35,109 bases of DNA from the NCBI GenBank assembly GCA_035307785.1, contig DATGHS010000042.1:1-35109 (forward strand), in the 5' to 3' direction. This document shows positions 31,340-35,109 of the stretch, in pieces. The notes beneath the pieces were generated by a model, which was not told the origin of the DNA, searched no databases, and worked only from the letters and a program-made list of their open reading frames with translations. The stretch's first letter is position 1; each line of letters begins with the position of its first letter. Source of the DNA: DATGHS01 sp035307785 (lineage in GTDB: Bacteria > Planctomycetota > Planctomycetia > Gemmatales > Gemmataceae). The position numbers and the translations under genes were made by a program.

Positions 31340-31369
31340 ATCATATCGTATCAACCTGCCAGCTGTCAG
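31340..31369 (-). promoter_or_regulatory. Putative sigma-70 promoter of clpS
   Basis: On the minus strand CTGACA (31369-31364) and TATGAT (31345-31340) are 18 bases apart, matching five of six consensus bases each. The start of transcription would be near 31333, about 60 bases before the ClpS ATG. Confidence 0.5.
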
Positions 31370-31510
31370 TCTTTGCCGGACATTTTCAAAACACGAAAAT
31401 TCCATTGAATATCCACACGGGCCCTTGGCAACGATTGTAACGAATTTATCGCACTGGTTAGCCGCGAGGCGAAGTGGAGCGTAGCCGAGCGTCCTGCGGA
31501 GAATCAACCC

Positions 31511-33547
31511 ATGCCGGACCCCATCACCGAGAACCAGGCTTACAACGAATTCATCGTCGCCTATGGCAAGCAGCTCCGCGCGGGCGACACAGCACCAACC
31601 ACACCCGCCGAATGGATGCGGCGGCGCGAAGCATTGCGCGCCGCCATGTTCGCGGCCATGGGGCCCTTCCCCAAGGAGCCCTGCCCCCTCGAACCGAAGA
31701 TCCTTGGCGTCCTCAAGCGCGAAACCTACGAGATCGAAAGGCTCTTCTTTCAATCGCGGCCCAACGCGTGGGTGACGGCGAATCTCTATCGGCCCACCAA
31801 CGTCGCCGGCCAGCGCCCCGCGGTGCTGTGTGTGCATGGCCACTGGCCGATGGCCCGACGCGATCCCGTGGTGCAGAGCCGCTGCCTGGGTCTGGTGCAG
31901 CTTGGTTTTATCGTGTTGGCTATCGATGCTTTCGGCTCCGGCGAGCGCTACACGGAGCCGGCGAAGGGAACTTATCACGGAGCGCTCTACGGCAGCACCC
32001 TTTGGCCGGTGGGCCAAACCCTGCTCGGCATGCAGCTGTACGACAATCGCCGGGCGGTCGATTACCTTCAAACCCGGCCCGAAGTGTTCAAGTCGCTGCT
32101 CGGCGTTACCGGCGCCTCGGGCGGCGGCAATCAGAGCATGTATGCCGGAGCGTTGGACGAGCGCTTCCGCGCTGCCATGCCTGTTTGCTCCGTGGGCAAC
32201 TACCAAGCCTACCTGAAAGCCGCCTGCTGCGTGTGCGAAGTGTTGCCGGGTGCTTTGCGCTTCACCGAAGAGGGCGACGTGCTGGGGTTGACGGCCCCGC
32301 GTGCGCTCATGGTCATCAATGCCAGCCGCGATGCCTACCAGTTCAGCCCCGCGCAGGCCGAGAAGAGCATCGAGCGGGCGCGGGCCATTTTCCAGTTGTC
32401 GGCCGCCGGCGACAAAATCAAGCACGTGGTCTTCGAATCGGGGCACGATTACAGCAAGCCAATGCGCGAAGCGATGTATGGCTGGATGACCAAGTGGCTC
32501 AAGAACGAAGGCGACGGCAAGCCGATCCCCGAGCCCGAAATCAAGCTCGAGTCGCCGGAAGACCTGGCCTGCTTCCAGAACCCCGCCGACCGGCCCAAGG
32601 GCTTCCTCTTTCCGCCCACCTTCGCCGCCCAGGAAGCGCGGATTCTCGTCGACAAAGCCAACAAGCTGTTGCCCACACATGCCGAAGAGTGGGAATCGTC
32701 GGCCGTGCATATGCGCTCGCAGCTGCGAGACTTGCTCGGCGGATTTCCCCAAGTACCGCGGATGCTCGCCAAGCTGGACCAGCCCATGGCGAAAGACGGC
32801 CTGGAGCGGATCAGCATGCGCCTGGCCGGCGAGGGTGGTATTCCCTTGCCGATGATCTTGCTGAGCAAGAGTGGGCCGGCGCGGAATCAGCCGACCTGTC
32901 TGCTTCTCGATCTCAACGGGAAAGCTGCGGCCGAGAAGCATCCGCTGGCGAAAGCCCTCGCGAACCGAGGCTGGCTGGTGGCGATGCCCGACCTGCGTGC
33001 GACCGGTGAGACGGCCCCGACGAACGATGCCGTGCGCGGCGCTCCGGATCATAACTCGGCCGAGCATGGCCTGTGGGTGGGCCGGCCGCTCTTGGGCCAG
33101 TGGGTCTTCGACGTGCAATGCCTGCTTGACTGGCTCTTGCAACAGCCCGGCCGCGACCTGAAGCGCACGGCCGTGGTGGGCCTTGGCCAGGCTGGGCTGG
33201 TGGCCATCGTAGCCGGCGCCCTGCTGCCGGAGCGCATCACGTCGGTGGGCACCGTTCGTTCCCGCGTCTCGCTGGTGGCCGATCAGCCGTACGAAGACGG
33301 CTTCCACATGGGGCTCTTGGTTCCGGGCTTGTTCCAGGTCGGCGACGTGCCGCACCTGGCCGCGATGGTCGCCCCGCGCCGGCTCGTCATCGTTGATGGT
33401 GTGCGGCAAGAGAAGAAGCGCATTCCCGACGTCCAATTCCGCACTGCGATGGCCTTCCCGCAAGCGGTGTACAAGGCAGCCAACGCCGCCGATCGATTCG
33501 CCCTGCTCAGCGATGTAACAATGGATGACGTGGTGACGAAGTTGTAA
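31511..33547 (+). CDS. Tandem alpha/beta hydrolase (acetylxylan esterase-like) with degenerate second domain
   Basis: A 678-residue protein. The first half is a complete alpha/beta hydrolase: oxyanion-region HGH at 109-111, nucleophile Ser203 in GASGGG, Asp274 (NASRDAY) and His312 (ESGHDY). The second half, from about residue 430, repeats the fold (CLLLDLNG, AMPDLRATGE, VVGLGQAG, APRRLVIVDG), but the expected nucleophile position in GLGQAG lacks a serine, so this half is probably structural. The family includes glycan deacetylases and methyl-esterases. There is no signal peptide, which is unusual for the group, and no in-frame upstream start that supplies one. GGAG sits nine bases before the ATG. 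It is transcribed divergently from clpS across 238 bases. Confidence 0.85.
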   Translation: MPDPITENQAYNEFIVAYGKQLRAGDTAPTTPAEWMRRREALRAAMFAAMGPFPKEPCPLEPKILGVLKRETYEIERLFFQSRPNAWVTANLYRPTNVAGQRPAVLCVHGHWPMARRDPVVQSRCLGLVQLGFIVLAIDAFGSGERYTEPAKGTYHGALYGSTLWPVGQTLLGMQLYDNRRAVDYLQTRPEVFKSLLGVTGASGGGNQSMYAGALDERFRAAMPVCSVGNYQAYLKAACCVCEVLPGALRFTEEGDVLGLTAPRALMVINASRDAYQFSPAQAEKSIERARAIFQLSAAGDKIKHVVFESGHDYSKPMREAMYGWMTKWLKNEGDGKPIPEPEIKLESPEDLACFQNPADRPKGFLFPPTFAAQEARILVDKANKLLPTHAEEWESSAVHMRSQLRDLLGGFPQVPRMLAKLDQPMAKDGLERISMRLAGEGGIPLPMILLSKSGPARNQPTCLLLDLNGKAAAEKHPLAKALANRGWLVAMPDLRATGETAPTNDAVRGAPDHNSAEHGLWVGRPLLGQWVFDVQCLLDWLLQQPGRDLKRTAVVGLGQAGLVAIVAGALLPERITSVGTVRSRVSLVADQPYEDGFHMGLLVPGLFQVGDVPHLAAMVAPRRLVIVDGVRQEKKRIPDVQFRTAMAFPQAVYKAANAADRFALLSDVTMDDVVTKL

Positions 33548-34186
33548 CGTCGAAGAACATCCCGAGACGGTCGCTTTTGCCCTGCTGCCGGTTTCCGGCG
33601 GCAGTAACCTTTTGTCACCAGGTGACAGGAGTTGATACAGAAGCGGTCGCCGTAAGTCCCAGCATTGTAGCCCCTTCCGGCGTGCGCATCGCGCCTTCGC
33701 ACACATTGATTCAAATTGATACCAGTGAGGTTTCTGGTTACAGTCACTGTTTTGGTGACAGTCAGAGTGAAGGTGAAAGTCATGGTTCCTGATTCGGTCG
33801 GTTGTTGGGTGAATTGTGATCATGCAACTTGCCGAGTGGGTGCCTACCGAAGTGATAACTGTCCGCGTTTCGCGGCATGCAGATCGCCGCGCGCACTTTG
33901 AGCCGCCCAAAGATACGATCCGGTTCGGGGAAGTCAAGGAATGGGAGGCCGACGAGATCGAACTCGTTGGCCGGCGGCGCCGAGTGCCGTCGACTGCTCG
34001 GAATGAGGCCGGGTAAGAAAAGACGGCTATCACGCCGAGGCGGTGGGAGAGGTCGTGGAGAGTTAAGTGCATACTCGCAACGGGCACGCCGGGGCAAGAG
34101 CATGAATTGGTTGGACAATTCCGCAGTCATCGTCAAACTGGTGGATCAAAATGGCCCGCTACGAGGATAATGAGGTATAGGCGACG
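33548..34186. other. Stretch with GTGAC palindrome and hexamer repeat, little coding support
   Basis: These 639 bases hold a perfect palindrome TGTCACC-A-GGTGACA (33613-33627) and a hexamer-like stretch (33727-33782) in which GGTTACAGTCA and GGTGACAGTCA recur 19 bases apart. On the minus strand the same stretch would read as alternating Thr residues, a sign of a decaying hexanucleotide repeat. One 64-codon ORF is listed separately with low confidence. No RNA gene was recognised. Confidence 0.45.
33822..34016 (+). CDS. Possible small hypothetical protein (low confidence)
   Basis: A 64-residue ORF with a plausible amino-acid mix (TEVITVRVSRHADRRAHF, then IRFGEVKEWEADEIELV). It may be real but has no recognisable motif and only a weak GGTGA upstream of its ATG. 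It could equally be a chance frame in GC-rich sequence, since overlapping frames on both strands are also open. Confidence 0.25.
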   Translation: MQLAEWVPTEVITVRVSRHADRRAHFEPPKDTIRFGEVKEWEADEIELVGRRRRVPSTARNEAG

Positions 34187-35109
34187 ATGGCGGGGAAGTT
34201 GAAGACGATGCCGACCAGTCCGTTGAACATGATCCTCCGGCACCTTCTGGGCGATTTCAAGCCAGAAGGCAACGGAATGACCGATGGGGAACTCCTGGCC
34301 CGCTTCGTGAGGAGCCGGGACGAGGATGCCCTTGCCGCTCTGGTGCGCCGGCACGCTTCGATGGTGTGGGGCGTCTGTCACCGCCTCCTCAACCAGCACG
34401 ATGCGGAGGACGCGTTTCAAGCCACGTTCCTCGTCCTGGTTCGCAAGGCGGCGGACATGCCGAGGCAGGCTGTCGCCAACTGGCTGTACGGCGTGGCCCG
34501 GCAGACAGCGGTGCGGCTGCGAGCGACCGCAGCGAAGCGAGGGCGGCGGGAGAAGCAGATGGTGAATATACCCGAGCCGGTCGCGGCCGAAGTCGCTGAT
34601 GCTGAGTTGCGGCGAGTGATGGACGAGGAGTTGAGCCGGCTGCCCGACCATTACCGGAGCGTTGTTGTATTGTGCGATCTTGAGGGGATGACCCGCCGGG
34701 AAGCGGCCCGGCAACTCGGCATCCCCGAAGGAAGCGTGGCGAGCCGGCTGGCACGGGCGCGGGCGCTGCTGGGAAAACGGCTCACCCAACGGGGCGTCGT
34801 GTTCTCAGGCGGTTCGGTAGCGGCGGTGTTGGCGGCCGGGTCGGCATCGGCATCGGCATCGGCCCCGCCCGCTCTGGTGGCGTCCACGATCAAGGCCGCC
34901 AGCCTGCTGGCGGCAGGGCAAGCGGCGGGCATTGTCTCGGCCAAAGTAGCCGCACTCACAGAAGGAGTGGTGCAAGCCATGTTCGTAACCAAAATCAAAG
35001 GCGTGCTGGTGTTGGCGCTGTTGGTCGGGCTGGTTCTGGGCGGCATAGGGGCGGGCGCCGGCCTCTGGCCAAATCCAGCGGCTGTGGCCCAGGAGCCCGG
35101 CGGCGAACG
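34187..35109 (+). CDS. ECF sigma factor with membrane-spanning extension, truncated by the window end
   Basis: At least 307 residues; the frame is open at the edge. Sigma region 2 is at about residues 34-105 (LLARFVRSRDEDALAALVRRH, QHDAEDAFQATFLVLVRKA, WLYGVARQTAVRL), and region 4 at about 140-195 (LPDHYRSVVVLCDLEGMTRREAARQLGIPEGSVASRLARARALL). An Ala/Ser-rich segment and a hydrophobic helix (GVLVLALLVGLVLGGIGAGAGLW) follow, as in planctomycete ECFs with membrane extensions. The linker EGVVQAMFVTKIKGVLVLAL matches RGALKTMFLTKVKSGLYFLI in the ECF-propeller protein at 16160, so the two share architecture. The extracytoplasmic part lies beyond the window. ATG 34187 is the furthest-upstream start; ATG 34208 or 34229 are alternatives. 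Confidence 0.9.
   Translation, partial: MAGKLKTMPTSPLNMILRHLLGDFKPEGNGMTDGELLARFVRSRDEDALAALVRRHASMVWGVCHRLLNQHDAEDAFQATFLVLVRKAADMPRQAVANWLYGVARQTAVRLRATAAKRGRREKQMVNIPEPVAAEVADAELRRVMDEELSRLPDHYRSVVVLCDLEGMTRREAARQLGIPEGSVASRLARARALLGKRLTQRGVVFSGGSVAAVLAAGSASASASAPPALVASTIKAASLLAAGQAAGIVSAKVAALTEGVVQAMFVTKIKGVLVLALLVGLVLGGIGAGAGLWPNPAAVAQEPGGE

Noticed and set aside
30080..34087. A 1335-codon open frame on the minus strand
   Set aside because: Only its last 254 codons (the metallo-hydrolase from 30844) have protein-like motifs and a signal peptide. The rest is antisense to the tandem hydrolase gene and clpS neighbourhood and has low-complexity Arg/His/Gly composition typical of a GC-driven shadow.
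1..35109. Mobile elements, prophage, CRISPR arrays or tRNA genes
   Set aside because: No transposase, integrase, phage structural gene, regularly spaced direct repeat array or tRNA-like cloverleaf was seen on either strand.

Overview
The window looks like a GC-rich chromosomal segment of a planctomycete, probably of the Pirellulales/Gemmatales type. This rests on protein architecture, not on any rRNA or tRNA, none of which I see. The indicators are a DUF1080 (3-keto-disaccharide hydrolase) protein, a very large secreted repeat protein with the LEELEQRLAP N-terminal motif typical of planctomycete surface proteins, two ECF sigma factors with transmembrane C-terminal extensions, a CRTAC1-type FG-GAP/ASPIC-UnbV propeller, a Cys-rich PSP1 protein, a Gfo/Idh/MocA protein and many secreted serine hydrolases. 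No transposase, integrase, phage gene, CRISPR array or RNA operon is visible.

Layout. 1-2.2 kb: a calcineurin-like phosphoesterase (-) divergent from an FHA-LuxR regulator (+), with a palindrome between them. 2.2-5.6 kb: secreted DUF1080 protein, a 0.7 kb gene-free stretch rich in hairpins, a FliA/WhiG-type sigma factor, then a convergent GYF-domain protein. 5.9-8.9 kb: an esterase/beta-lactamase-fold fusion and a secreted alpha/beta hydrolase, separated by a 72 bp palindromic repeat. 8.9-18.7 kb (-): a 2343-residue protein with 18 beta-sandwich-like repeats and a His/Cys-rich tail, preceded on the same strand by an ECF sigma factor fused through membrane segments to an FG-GAP propeller and ASPIC/UnbV domain. 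19.2-24.8 kb: a small zinc-ribbon-like ORF, two serine beta-lactamase-like hydrolases, a translationally coupled pair (short conserved protein plus retropepsin-like protease) and a Gfo/Idh/MocA protein. 24.8-27.9 kb (-): a compact cluster of secreted hypothetical protein, TPR/YggX-like protein, Cys-rich PSP1 protein and PLP enzyme. 28.1-31.3 kb: a hypothetical helical protein, YebC, a secreted metallo-beta-lactamase-fold hydrolase and ClpS. 31.5-33.5 kb: a tandem alpha/beta hydrolase with a degenerate second domain. 34.2 kb to the edge: a second ECF sigma factor, cut by the window end.

Functional picture (inference): the region mixes housekeeping genes (YebC, ClpS, PSP1, YggX-like) with an outward-facing repertoire of secreted hydrolases and oxidoreductase-type proteins that would suit glycan or ester breakdown. 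The most unusual part is the pair of ECF-propeller membrane protein and giant surface protein. It suggests a sigma factor tethered to a putative extracytoplasmic sensor next to a possible target. Intergenic spaces carry several families of palindromic repeats. Very long antisense ORFs are common here because of GC-rich codon usage, and I treat them as shadows.
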